64,000 nucleotides of DNA from Oscillospiraceae bacterium. Its GTDB lineage: Bacteria; Bacillota; Clostridia; Oscillospirales; Oscillospiraceae. This document shows, one piece after another, positions 9,901 to 16,679 of the stretch. The stretch spans positions 1-64,000 of the forward strand of contig JAFYAU010000032.1 of the NCBI GenBank assembly GCA_017540565.1. Direction: 5' to 3'. The position numbers and the translations under genes are program-made. The notes beneath the pieces were generated by a model, which saw only the letters and a list, made by a program, of their open reading frames with translations, was not told where the DNA came from and did not search any database. The first letter of the stretch is position 1, and the number at the start of each line of letters is the position of its first letter.

Positions 9901-10045
9901 CGGAGGAGGCGGTCCCTTCCACGGACATGGAATTGGTGAGGAGGGAAACGGCCACGGAACTGACGTCCGGAAGGGCTGAGACAGCCTTCTCCACGTGCGC
10001 CTGGCAGGCCGCGCAGGTCATTCCCGTTACGATATACTGTGTCAT
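6992..10045 (-). CDS. copA: Copper-exporting P1B-type ATPase with one N-terminal and three C-terminal metal-binding domains
   Basis: A 1017-residue Cu(I) efflux pump. The N-terminal HMA domain shows GMTCAAC at residues 8-14. The membrane core carries the CPC ion motif (SCPCALGLATP, near residue 400), the phosphorylation loop DKTGT (near 445), SEHPLA, and the hinge GDGINDAPAL. After the last membrane segment come three further HMA domains with GMTCGMC (about 801), GMMCEMC (about 880) and GMSCSHC (about 960). A typical CopA has one or two N-terminal HMAs and none at the C-terminus, which explains the extra length. The first two C-terminal HMAs are close copies of each other. The ATG at 10045 has AAAGGAG upstream, and the gene follows csoR by 13 bp in one operon. 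Confidence 0.95.
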   Translation of the reverse strand: MTQYIVTGMTCAACQAHVEKAVSALPDVSSVAVSLLTNSMSVEGTASSEEVIRAVEGAGYGAEVKGAETTRASASERLAAEEDALKDRETPRLKRRLIRSVIWLVILMYVTMGHNMLHLPVPGFLEHNHLGLALIQMLIALIVMYINRDFFTSGFRSLFRLSPNMDALVALGSSVSFLWSAYVFLKMTVMITRGVPNADLMEIYHSELYFEAAAMIPALITVGKTLESLSKGRTTDALKNLLRMAPKTATVERDGAAVEVGIDDVRLGDVFLVKPGDSIPVDGEIIEGSTAVDESALTGESIPVDKAEGDRVSAATINQSGFIRARATRVGEDTTFSQIIKMVSDAAATKAPIARIADRVSAVFVPAVIGIAVLVFIGWLIAGRDLVYALERAISVLVVSCPCALGLATPVAIMVGNGMGARNGILFKTSAAVEAAGRTQIVALDKTGTITAGKPEVTDVIPAPGVTEKELLSAAYSLEQYSEHPLARAVTAYGDGLGLEASPVSDFAALAGNGLVGTVNGSVMHGGSGSFISGLASVGEELAARSAELAGQGKTPLYFERDGSLLGIIAVADVIKPDSEQAVIELRNMGVEVVMLTGDNERTANAIGAQAGVDRVIAGVLPEGKEAVIRSLQERGRVAMVGDGINDAPALTRADIGIAIGAGTDVAIDSADVVLMNSKLTDVSGAVRLSRATLRNIHQNLFWAFAYNVILIPMAAGLIPGIRMNPMFGAAAMAISSFTVCMNALRLNLFRVHDASRDRRMRRQALPESAATPAPAGEPSEAAADKSDNVSAAGNAVILVGGMTCGMCEKHVKEALEKLPGIVSASADHTTGRVSVTYTDLPAEDLIRDAVEREDYEYAGMEPPSAEAGAPRSAVLLVEGMMCEMCEKHVKEALEALDGIVSASADHASGRVSVGYTALPDEADIRAALEAADYTYAGIEASEADPLPATKTIRISGMSCSHCENAVKKALEAVEGVVSADVSHEEGTAEITLSGDVPGSVLKAAVEDEGYTVTEIV
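7205..7670 (-). repeat. Tandem duplication encoding two C-terminal HMA domains of CopA
   Basis: Two adjacent blocks of about 235 bp encode near-identical modules. Both contain CEKHVKEALE, GIVSASADH and GRVSV at the same spacing and end in YAGME or YAGIE. The likeness over the full module suggests a fairly recent intragenic duplication. The third C-terminal HMA (about 6995-7200) is more diverged. Confidence 0.75.
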
Positions 10046-10058
10046 GCGGGGTACTCCT

Positions 10059-10382
10059 TTACTTCATCAGCTTCTGCAGCATCGCGCAGAACTCGTCGAT
10101 GGCGTCGTCGTCGCCGGCCAGGATGTCCCGCCTCACGCAGCCGTGGATATGGTTGGACAGCAGCTGGCGGTTGAAGCTGTTCAGCGCGCTGGTGGCGGCG
10201 GATACCTGGACCAGGATGTCCGGACAGTAGGCGTCCTTTTCCACCATGCTCTCCAGACCGCGGATCTGACCTTCGATCCTCTTCAGGCGGGAAAGAAGCG
10301 TCTTCTTGACCTCGGGGCTTCGCACCGTATGACGTTCCGCTTCGCATTCGCATCCGGCCATCACGATTTCCTTGTCGTTCAC
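10059..10382 (-). CDS. csoR: CsoR-family copper-sensing repressor
   Basis: A 107-residue all-helical repressor. I start it at the GTG at 10382, which has AAAGGAG 8 bp upstream; extending further would run into the operator DNA. The Cu(I) ligand set Cys-His-Cys is present: the Cys of DAYCPD, then the His and Cys of HIHGCV. LKRIEGQIRGLE is the typical helix-1 signature. In this family Cu(I) binding releases the operator and allows expression of copA, which follows 13 bp downstream. Two G/C-tract pseudopalindromes upstream are the expected autoregulatory sites. A short Cys/His segment at the N-terminus (AGCECEAERH) is an extra that may bind metal. Confidence 0.93.
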   Translation of the reverse strand: MNDKEIVMAGCECEAERHTVRSPEVKKTLLSRLKRIEGQIRGLESMVEKDAYCPDILVQVSAATSALNSFNRQLLSNHIHGCVRRDILAGDDDAIDEFCAMLQKLMK

Positions 10383-10396
10383 GTTCGTCACTCCTT

Positions 10397-10414
10397 TATA
10401 CCCGTGGGGGGTAT
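10397..10414. promoter_or_regulatory. Probable CsoR operator, promoter-proximal copy 1
   Basis: TATACCCGTGGGGGGTAT, a pseudopalindrome of the TACCC/GGGTA type used by CsoR, lies between the -10 box and the csoR ribosome binding site. Confidence 0.75.
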
Positions 10415-10428
10415 CATATTCTGACCGG

Positions 10429-10457
10429 ATTATATACCCCCGGGGGGTTATTGTCAA
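10429..10457 (-). promoter_or_regulatory. Consensus promoter of csoR-copA
   Basis: On the minus strand TTGACA (10457-10452), a 17-bp spacer and TATAAT (10434-10429) match the sigma-A consensus at every position. The spacer is almost entirely the second CsoR site, so bound repressor would block RNA polymerase directly. Confidence 0.93.
10433..10450. promoter_or_regulatory. Probable CsoR operator copy 2, inside the promoter spacer
   Basis: TATACCCCCGGGGGGTTA is nearly a perfect palindrome centred in the -35/-10 spacer of the csoR-copA promoter. It shares the ATACCC...GGGTAT pattern with copy 1. Confidence 0.82.
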
Positions 10458-10482
10458 TGGGGTCACGGAAGGTATTTCAAAG

Positions 10483-10511
10483 AAAAACGGCGACCGCTGG
10501 AGCGGACGCCG
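10483..10511 (-). terminator. Rho-independent terminator after trkH
   Basis: Read on the minus strand, CGGCGTCCGC pairs with GCGGTCGCCG around a 4-base loop, with one mismatch, and five Ts follow. It sits between the trkH stop and the csoR promoter. Confidence 0.82.
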
Positions 10512-10538
10512 CAGGGGGATACGGATTTTTACGCCTGT

Positions 10539-11978
10539 TCAGGATCTGCGCCAGCTGGAGGGCGCGAACAGGATGAGGATCGGCATGACCTCGAGACGTC
10601 CGATCAGCATGAGGAAGGAAAGGACGATCTTGGAGAGGTTGCTGTATCCGGCGAAGTTTCCTACAGGACCGACGACCCCCAGGCCGGGTCCGACGTTGCC
10701 GATGCACGTCAGGGCGGAGGAGAACGTCGTGACGAAGTCGTAGTTGTCCAGGGAGACGATCAGGATGCCGCCGATCAGGCAGAAGATGTAGGCGGGGAAG
10801 AAGCGGAGGACGCTGTGCACCATCTCCACACTGCCCGGGCCGTCGTCCACGCGGATGACGTTGACGGACCGGGGATGGATGATCTGACGGACCTCCTTGC
10901 CGACGGATTTCCCAAGGATCAGCAGGCGGGAGACCTTGATGGCGCCGCCCGTGGAGCCCGCGCAGGCTCCCGTGAAGGTGAGGAGCACGACGACGCACTT
11001 GCTGAAGGTCGGCCATAGCCTGTCGTAGTCCGTCACGACGAAGCCCGTCGTGGAGGAGGTGGAAGCCACGGTGAACAGGGCATGGCGCAGGCCGGTCCAG
11101 AAGCTGCCGTACACCGTGCGGATGTTCACGGCGACGAGAAGCACGGACGCGATGATGATGATGATGAACAGGCGGAACTCCTGATCCTTGAAGATCTGCT
11201 TCACCTTTCCCGTGAGAAGCAGGAAGTACAGGGCGAAGTTCAGGCTGAACAGGAGCATGTAGACGGATACGATGATCTCCACGGCCGCGCTGTAACCGGC
11301 GAGGCTGTCGTTGGTCACGGCGAATCCGCCGGTGCCCGCCGTGGAGAAGCTGATGGTCACGCACTCGTACAGGGCAACGCCGGCGATCTTCAGGCTGATG
11401 ATCTCCAGAAGGATCAGGCCGAAATACATGCCGTACAGGATCTTGTTCGACTGGCTCAGGCGCGGGACCAGCTTGCCGGCGGTGGGGCCGGGCATCTCCG
11501 CCCGCATCATGTGCATGGCGCGGGACTCCCCGTTGGGGATGATCGCCGACACCAGGACCAGGATCCCCATGCCGCCGATCACGTGGGTGGTGCTGCGCCA
11601 CATCAGGATGCCCCTGGGAAGCGCCTCGATCTCGGACAGGACGGTGGAGCCGGTGGTGGTAAAGCCGGAGACCGCCTCGAAGAAGCAGGAGATGTAGTTG
11701 CCGAACCCGCCGTTGATGAAGAAGGGGAGCGCGCCGAAGGCGCTCAGGACGAGCCATACGAGGGCGACCGTCACGTAGCCTTCGCGCGAATAGAAGGCCC
11801 GCTTTTTCGTTTTGATGAAACTCAGCGGGATGCCGATGACGAGCAGGACGGCGATGGTGACGAGAAACGGAACGGGGCTCTCCCGGTACAGGAGGGACAC
11901 CGCCGTCATCAGCACCAGCACGGCCGCCTCCAGGAGCATGGTGCTCCCGGTCGTCTTCAGAAGTACACGGTAACTCAT
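10539..11978 (-). CDS. trkH: Trk/Ktr potassium uptake membrane subunit
   Basis: A 479-residue polytopic membrane protein. The repeated pore-loop pattern of the TrkH/KtrB superfamily is visible, with filter-like segments such as SGFTTTGST, STAGTGGFA, SSTTGFV and CIGNVGPGLG, each following a membrane helix. It imports K+ together with the cytoplasmic RCK subunit encoded 10 bp upstream (trkA). A GAGGAAG Shine-Dalgarno sequence overlaps the trkA stop, so the two are probably co-translated. The gene ends just before a clear terminator. Confidence 0.93.
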   Translation of the reverse strand: MSYRVLLKTTGSTMLLEAAVLVLMTAVSLLYRESPVPFLVTIAVLLVIGIPLSFIKTKKRAFYSREGYVTVALVWLVLSAFGALPFFINGGFGNYISCFFEAVSGFTTTGSTVLSEIEALPRGILMWRSTTHVIGGMGILVLVSAIIPNGESRAMHMMRAEMPGPTAGKLVPRLSQSNKILYGMYFGLILLEIISLKIAGVALYECVTISFSTAGTGGFAVTNDSLAGYSAAVEIIVSVYMLLFSLNFALYFLLLTGKVKQIFKDQEFRLFIIIIIASVLLVAVNIRTVYGSFWTGLRHALFTVASTSSTTGFVVTDYDRLWPTFSKCVVVLLTFTGACAGSTGGAIKVSRLLILGKSVGKEVRQIIHPRSVNVIRVDDGPGSVEMVHSVLRFFPAYIFCLIGGILIVSLDNYDFVTTFSSALTCIGNVGPGLGVVGPVGNFAGYSNLSKIVLSFLMLIGRLEVMPILILFAPSSWRRS

Positions 11979-11988
11979 GCGGTCTTCC

Positions 11989-13356
11989 TCAATCCGTGAA
12001 GATGTCGCTCAGGTTCTGGATCTTCATCGTGCTGCACACGACGGTGACGTCGTCGCCGGGCTCAATCGTGGTTGAGCCCTCGGGGATGATGATCTCTCCG
12101 CCGCGCTGGATGGAGAGGATGAGGACACCGTCCTTCATGCGCCGGCCGAGTTCCTTCAGGGGGATCCCCACGTGGCGGGAGCTCTCGGACACGTTGAACT
12201 CCACGGCCTCAGCCGTGCCGTCCGCGATCTGATACAGCGCGAGCATGGAAGAGCCGTGGCTGGCCTGCTGGGAGCGGATGTATTTCAGGACGCTGTATTT
12301 GGTTACGGCCTGCGGGTTGATGAAATCGTCGATGTTCAGCATGGCGATGATGTTCCGGTAGTTCTGCCGGTTCACCTTCGCGATCGCCTTCTCGACTCCG
12401 GTCTGCTTGGCGTACAGGGAGACGATCAGATTGGACTCGTCGTTCCCCGTCAGGGCGACGAAGGCGTCCGAACGGTCGAGGTTCTCCGTGAGAAGGACCT
12501 CTTGGTCCGTGCCGTCGCCGTGGATGATCATGGCCTTCGGCAGCAGCTGGGTCAGCTTCTGGCAGCGGTCCATGTCCTTCTCGAAGATCTTGACGGACAT
12601 TTTCAGGGAATGGAGCATGCGGGTGAGATAGACGGCCGTGCGGCTGCCGCCGACGATCATCACGTGCCGGATCTTCGGACTGTACCTGCCCAGCGCCCGG
12701 AAGAACTCGTTTACGGCCAGAATCTCGCCTCCGACGTAGACCTTGTCTCCGGCGCGGATCACGGTGCTGCCGTTGGGGATGATGGTCTCGCCGCCGCGTT
12801 CGACGGCGCAGATCAGCACGCGGGAACGGCCGAGGTGCCGCTGCACCTCAAGCAGGCTGCGGTCCGCAAGAAAGTCCGACTGCAGCACGCGGAAGCCGAC
12901 CAGCTCGACGCGGCCGCCGTGGAAGGTGTCGATGTCCAGCGCGGCGGGGAAGCGGAGCAGGCGGGATATGTCCGCCGCCGTATCCTGCTCGGGGTTCAGT
13001 ACGAGATCGATCTCGAGCTCCCGGCCCAGGCTCTCCAGCTGGGTGCCGTACTGGGGGTCGCGGATGCGGGCGACCGTGTGCCTGGCGCCCATGCGGCGGG
13101 CGAAGAGGCAGGCCAGCATGTTCACTTCGTCCTGACGGGTGACGGCGACAAAGACGTCGGCGTCGGCCGTGCCGGCGTTCTCCAGAACGGAACGGTTCAG
13201 GCAGTCCCCGTTCAGCGCGAGCACGTCCAGCGCCTCGTTGGCTCTGGCGGTATGCTCCTCCCTGACGTCGATGCAGGTCACGTCATGTCCTTCGTCGGCC
13301 AGACTGGCCGCCAGGGGATACCCGACCTTTCCGAGGCCGGCGATCACGATCTTCAT
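11989..13356 (-). CDS. trkA: Trk system potassium regulatory subunit with two RCK units
   Basis: A 455-residue cytoplasmic protein with two tandem RCK_N + RCK_C units. The first Rossmann fold begins at once (MKIVIAGLGKVGYPLA), and the second begins near residue 230 with HVMIVGGSRTAVYL. The two TrkA_C domains end in similar IPEGSTTIEPGD and IPNGSTVIRAGD turns. These domains bind NAD(H) or nucleotides and gate TrkH. I chose the ATG at 13356 because AGGAGGGAG lies just ahead of it; an in-frame TTG five codons upstream is inside that Shine-Dalgarno sequence. It is the first gene of the trkA-trkH operon and has its own strong promoter. Confidence 0.93.
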   Translation of the reverse strand: MKIVIAGLGKVGYPLAASLADEGHDVTCIDVREEHTARANEALDVLALNGDCLNRSVLENAGTADADVFVAVTRQDEVNMLACLFARRMGARHTVARIRDPQYGTQLESLGRELEIDLVLNPEQDTAADISRLLRFPAALDIDTFHGGRVELVGFRVLQSDFLADRSLLEVQRHLGRSRVLICAVERGGETIIPNGSTVIRAGDKVYVGGEILAVNEFFRALGRYSPKIRHVMIVGGSRTAVYLTRMLHSLKMSVKIFEKDMDRCQKLTQLLPKAMIIHGDGTDQEVLLTENLDRSDAFVALTGNDESNLIVSLYAKQTGVEKAIAKVNRQNYRNIIAMLNIDDFINPQAVTKYSVLKYIRSQQASHGSSMLALYQIADGTAEAVEFNVSESSRHVGIPLKELGRRMKDGVLILSIQRGGEIIIPEGSTTIEPGDDVTVVCSTMKIQNLSDIFTD

Positions 13357-13421
13357 AGGCTCCCTCCTCAACGGCTGCCGCCGGACGGACGGACAACGCG
13401 CTTCAGATATTTTATCCGATG

Positions 13422-13450
13422 ATTATATATCATGGGAAGGCCGTTGTCCA
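13422..13450 (-). promoter_or_regulatory. Promoter of trkA-trkH
   Basis: On the minus strand TGGACA (13450-13445), 17 bp and TATAAT (13427-13422). This is one base short of consensus and lies about 65 bp before the trkA start. Confidence 0.82.
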
Positions 13451-13544
13451 TCGAAATGAAGGAAATCATGTCAGATTGCGGAGGACGGCGTGTTGTGTTT
13501 TCAAAAAAGAATGTGAAAATATTTTGAAAATCGTTCCTGAAGGG

Positions 13545-13573
13545 TAGACAAACCGCATGGTCTGCGATACAAT
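13545..13573 (+). promoter_or_regulatory. Promoter of the folT-folC riboswitch operon
   Basis: TAGACA (13545-13550), a 17-bp spacer and TACAAT (13568-13573), each 5 of 6 to consensus. Transcription would begin near 13580, about 20 bases before the aptamer. Confidence 0.8.
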
Positions 13574-13598
13574 CCGTCAGTGGAAATGTAAAGTTTCC

Positions 13599-13693
13599 GG
13601 CAGAGTAGAGCTTCCTGCGTCAAGTGCTGTCTGGACGGGGAATTGTCAGACAGACGAAGGGTAACCACGATTAGAAGCTCGTATCCCGCTGCC
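13599..13693 (+). ncRNA. Tetrahydrofolate (THF-I) riboswitch aptamer
   Basis: The conserved elements of the folT-associated THF riboswitch occur in order: AGAGTAG at the start, GCGTcAAGTG, then GAAGGGTA, enclosed by paired strands. The outer stem is GGCAG (13599-13603) with CTGCC (13689-13693). GAGCTTC pairs with GAAGCTC, and CTGTCTG pairs with CAGACAG. The position directly upstream of a folate-type ECF transporter gene and folC is the known context. In this class, binding of reduced folates usually lowers expression of the importer. Confidence 0.9.
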
Positions 13694-13773
13694 ACATACC
13701 GGAGCGCACCTCCAATATGTGGCTCGGCTTGAGTGTACCCTCAGGCAATGGGTACAACACATATTCAGGAGGT
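13686..13773 (+). promoter_or_regulatory. Expression platform of the THF riboswitch that can hide the folT ribosome binding site
   Basis: Segment 13708-13721 (ACCTCCAATATGTG) can pair with 13758-13773, which includes the Shine-Dalgarno AGGAGG, leaving only a CA bulge and enclosing a small hairpin (13734-13740 with 13750-13756). The same segment can instead pair through 13716-13723 with GCCACATA at 13691-13698, which is also the 3' strand of the aptamer outer stem. The two folds exclude each other. Ligand-stabilised aptamer should therefore favour the folded, closed ribosome binding site. Confidence 0.72.
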
Positions 13774-13780
13774 TATTTTT

Positions 13781-14374
13781 ATGCCCGAAAACACCGTGAA
13801 AAAGACAAACCGCGTGCAGCAATTCTTTTCCCCCAGACGCATCTGCGCCATGGCCATGCTGATCGCCCTTCAGATCGTCCTGGCCCGCTTCCTGGGCTGG
13901 CAGGTGTCCGAGGGCCTGCGCATCAGCTTCGAATCCATTCCCGTTCTGATCGCCGGTATGTGGCTGGGACCCGTCGCCGGCCTGATCGTCGGCGTGATCA
14001 GCGACGTGCTCGGCACGGTCATCAGCGGCTACGGCGTGTATTTCGTCCCGCTGGCCATTACCCCGATCGTCAACGGCGTGCTGCCTCCGCTGATCTTCCG
14101 CTATGTGTTCAAGAACAATGTAAACGTCGTCAAGTGCGCGGTGACGCTCGTCATCACACAGCTGATCGCCAGCATGCTGCTCGGCACCTATGCCCTGACC
14201 TGGTACTACAGCCTGTTCGTGCCCAACAAGGACAACGCGTTCACCGTCCTGTTCATCGCGAGGCTCACCAAGCTGGCCACTATCGCCGCTGACACGGTGA
14301 TCGTCACGATCCTGCACATGAGTATGTACAAAAAAGTAATACGGCCCATGTTCGCCGAAAGAAGGAAAGCCTGA
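13781..14374 (+). CDS. folT: Folate-type ECF transporter substrate-binding (S) component
   Basis: A 197-residue membrane protein with about six hydrophobic segments. It has the ECF S-component pattern near the N-terminus (short basic leader, then ICAMAMLIALQIVLARFL) and the GLIVGVISDVLG turn. S components capture a vitamin and dock on a shared EcfAA'T energising module, which is not encoded here. Folate specificity is inferred from the THF riboswitch upstream and folC immediately downstream. The ATG at 13781 has CAGGAGG 8 bp before it. The stop codon directly abuts the folC start. Confidence 0.9.
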   Translation: MPENTVKKTNRVQQFFSPRRICAMAMLIALQIVLARFLGWQVSEGLRISFESIPVLIAGMWLGPVAGLIVGVISDVLGTVISGYGVYFVPLAITPIVNGVLPPLIFRYVFKNNVNVVKCAVTLVITQLIASMLLGTYALTWYYSLFVPNKDNAFTVLFIARLTKLATIAADTVIVTILHMSMYKKVIRPMFAERRKA

Positions 14375-15652
14375 ATGTCATACGAATCCACCCTCGAGTA
14401 CATCGGAAGCGCCAAATGGCAGAGGAGCAAGCCGGGACTGGAAAGGACCCGGGAGCTGTTGCGCTGTCTCGGCAACCCCGAAAAGCAGCTGAAGTTCGTG
14501 CACGTCGCCGGAACGAACGGGAAAGGCAGCACCTGTGCCTGCATTGCGTCCGTGCTGCAGCAGGCCGGCTACAGAACCGGCCTGTACATCTCGCCCTATA
14601 TCAACCGGTTCAACGAACGCATGCAGATCAACGGGGAGGAGATCCCCGACGGCGAGCTTGAACAGATCGTCGACGAGATCCGCCCCTTCGCGGACGCCAT
14701 GGAGGATACCCCGACCGAGTTCGAGGTCATCACCGCCGTCGCGATGAAGTATTTCCTGAACAACAAGGCGGATATCGTGGTGCTCGAGGTGGGACTCGGC
14801 GGAGAACTGGATTCCACGAACGTCATCGACACGCCGGAGGTGGCCGTGATCACGGCCATCGGCCTCGACCATACGGCCCTTCTGGGAAATACGCTCCCCG
14901 AAGTCGCCTCCGCCAAGGCCGGCATCATCAAGGCCGGCGGCCTCGTGTGCGCCTATCCCGCCGACGATGACGTGACGGCGGTCTTCGAAAACAAGTGCCG
15001 CGAGGTCGGCGCCAGCCTGACCATGACGGACATGGGCAGCCTCAATGTGAAGGCCGTCGAACTGGACGGCTGCACCTTCGATTTCGGCGGACTGAAGGAC
15101 GTTTTCGTCCCTCTGGCCGGCAGCTATCAGCCGTGGAACGCGTCGGTTGCCATCACCGCCTGCCGGCTCCTGGCTTCGCGCGGCTGGAAGATCACGGATG
15201 AGGACATCGTGGAAGGACTCGCAAAGGTGAAATGGCCCGGACGGTTCGAGGTCCTGATGAAACATCCGGTGTTCGTCCTGGACGGCGCCCACAATCCCCA
15301 TGGAATCAAGGCGACGGTCGCCAGCCTGAAGGAGCATTTCGGAGACAGGAAGCTCACCTTCGTCATGGGCGTCATGGCTGACAAGGACGTGAGCCATATG
15401 GTCGAGATGATCACGCCTCTGGCGGACCGCGTCTATACGGCCAGGCCGGAGAACTACCGCGCCATGGACGCGATGGATCTGGCGCGCCAGTTCCAGCTCA
15501 GGGGAGCGATGGCGCTGCCCTGTCCGAGCATCCAGAGGGCCGTGGACGAGGCGATCGCCCACGAGGGACCGGACGGCGTCGTGGTAGCTCTCGGATCGCT
15601 CTATTTCTCGAGCGATATCCGGCAGGCCGCCATGAAGCATGTCAAAGACTGA
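14375..15652 (+). CDS. folC: Folylpolyglutamate synthase / dihydrofolate synthase
   Basis: A 425-residue Mur-ligase-like enzyme that adds glutamates to reduced folates and thereby traps them in the cell. The ATP-binding loop HVAGTNGKGSTCA is near residue 45. The expected DSTNVID, AVITAIGLDHTALLGNT and VLDGAHNPHG motifs follow in order. The ATG starts right after the folT stop, with GAAGGAAAG as Shine-Dalgarno, so the two genes form one operon under the THF riboswitch. An uptake plus retention pair is the likely logic. A bidirectional terminator follows. Confidence 0.95.
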   Translation: MSYESTLEYIGSAKWQRSKPGLERTRELLRCLGNPEKQLKFVHVAGTNGKGSTCACIASVLQQAGYRTGLYISPYINRFNERMQINGEEIPDGELEQIVDEIRPFADAMEDTPTEFEVITAVAMKYFLNNKADIVVLEVGLGGELDSTNVIDTPEVAVITAIGLDHTALLGNTLPEVASAKAGIIKAGGLVCAYPADDDVTAVFENKCREVGASLTMTDMGSLNVKAVELDGCTFDFGGLKDVFVPLAGSYQPWNASVAITACRLLASRGWKITDEDIVEGLAKVKWPGRFEVLMKHPVFVLDGAHNPHGIKATVASLKEHFGDRKLTFVMGVMADKDVSHMVEMITPLADRVYTARPENYRAMDAMDLARQFQLRGAMALPCPSIQRAVDEAIAHEGPDGVVVALGSLYFSSDIRQAAMKHVKD

Positions 15653-15667
15653 TCTGACTGAAATATA

Positions 15668-15698
15668 AAAAGAAGAGACCCGCCGGGTCTCTTCTTTT
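15668..15698. terminator. Bidirectional terminator between folC and whiA
   Basis: AGAAGAGACCC (15671-15681) pairs with GGGTCTCTTCT (15685-15695), flanked by A and T runs on the two sides. It serves both convergent operons. Confidence 0.9.
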
Positions 15699-15711
15699 TT
15701 CTTATATGCCG

Positions 15712-16629
15712 TTACGGATCTTGGTCTTCCAGTGCCGCTGCCGCTGCCATGATGTTGCGCAGACGGTGATTGACGCAGGATTTGCTCACCGGGGGATCGT
15801 GGAGCCTTGCCAGTTCGGCGGTCGTCTCGCTGGGATGCTCCAGCCGCAGGCGGGCCGTCTCGCGCTCCTTTTCCGGCAGTGCTGTGAGTTCGGACTTCTC
15901 CTGGATCAGGCGGATCGCCCTCAGCTGCGCCTGGGCAGCGTCCACGGACTTCTTCACGTTGGCGGCGTCGCAGTTCACCTTGCGGTTGACGGTGTTCATC
16001 ATGCCCTTTTCGATCTTTGCGCTCATCAGATCCATGGAGGAGACGCCGGCTCCGAGAAGGGTCAGAAGATCCTCGATGACCGCGCTCTGCTTGAAATACA
16101 GGAGGTTGATGTTCTTCCTGGAGGCCTCCCGCGCGTCGAATCCCAGTTCGCCGAGCAGGGCGTGCGTCTCCCGACTCACGCTGGCGTGATCCGTGGCCAG
16201 CTCCAGATGATATCCCCGCTCGGGGGAGGTGACGCTGCCCCCGGTCAGGAAGGCGCCTTTGAGGAAGCTGATGCGGCAGTGATCCTCCTCGAGCACGCCA
16301 AGGTTCACGTGGAGCACGGGCATCCGTTCCGGATCGTATCCGAAGCGCTCGCATATGGCCGACAGCTTTCCCGGATCCCGGATGACGAAGCTTCGCCTCG
16401 CGTTTTCGGTACGTTTTTCACTGATGCTGTCAAAGCCGAAACCGAAGGTGCGCCGGAAGAGGCGCGGCATGAAGGAGAACAGCTCGTCGCTGGCGGATAT
16501 GATGCGGATCTCGCGCGGAGTGAAGACGCTTCCGTACAGGAGCATCCCGTAGCACATGGCGGTGCAGCAGCACCGGGAGGAGGGGAGGTCCCTGCAGATC
16601 TCTGCTTTCACTTTTGCGGAAAAGGTCAC
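15712..16629 (-). CDS. whiA: DNA-binding protein WhiA
   Basis: A 305-residue protein with the WhiA layout: a degenerate LAGLIDADG homing-endonuclease fold (GAFLTGGSVTSPERGYHLE near residue 130) and a C-terminal helix-turn-helix (HPSETTAELARL then SKSCVNHRLRNI). WhiA acts in sporulation in Streptomyces and in cell division and chromosome segregation in Bacillus. I start it at the GTG at 16629, opening MTFSAKVKAEI, preceded by AAAGGAGG. It is the last gene of the hprK-murB-rapZ-whiA run, but a hairpin separates it from rapZ. Confidence 0.93.
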   Translation of the reverse strand: MTFSAKVKAEICRDLPSSRCCCTAMCYGMLLYGSVFTPREIRIISASDELFSFMPRLFRRTFGFGFDSISEKRTENARRSFVIRDPGKLSAICERFGYDPERMPVLHVNLGVLEEDHCRISFLKGAFLTGGSVTSPERGYHLELATDHASVSRETHALLGELGFDAREASRKNINLLYFKQSAVIEDLLTLLGAGVSSMDLMSAKIEKGMMNTVNRKVNCDAANVKKSVDAAQAQLRAIRLIQEKSELTALPEKERETARLRLEHPSETTAELARLHDPPVSKSCVNHRLRNIMAAAAALEDQDP

Positions 16630-16647
16630 GGCATGCGGACCTCCTTT

Positions 16648-16674
16648 CAAAAACCCGCGGCACATGGCCGCGGG
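16648..16674 (-). terminator. Hairpin with T run between rapZ and whiA
   Basis: On the minus strand CCCGCGGC pairs with GCCGCGGG around a 5-base loop and is followed by five Ts. It sits inside the cluster and would reduce read-through into whiA. The whiA Shine-Dalgarno lies directly downstream of the T run. Confidence 0.75.
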
Positions 16675-16679
16675 CGCGT

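Noticed and set aside
7787-9979. 730-codon plus-strand frame opposite copA
   Set aside because: His/Gly/Asp-rich shadow without domain features; copA on the other strand has all catalytic motifs.
14378-16354. 658-codon minus-strand frame overlapping folC and whiA
   Set aside because: It crosses a terminator and two convergent genes and shows no family motif.
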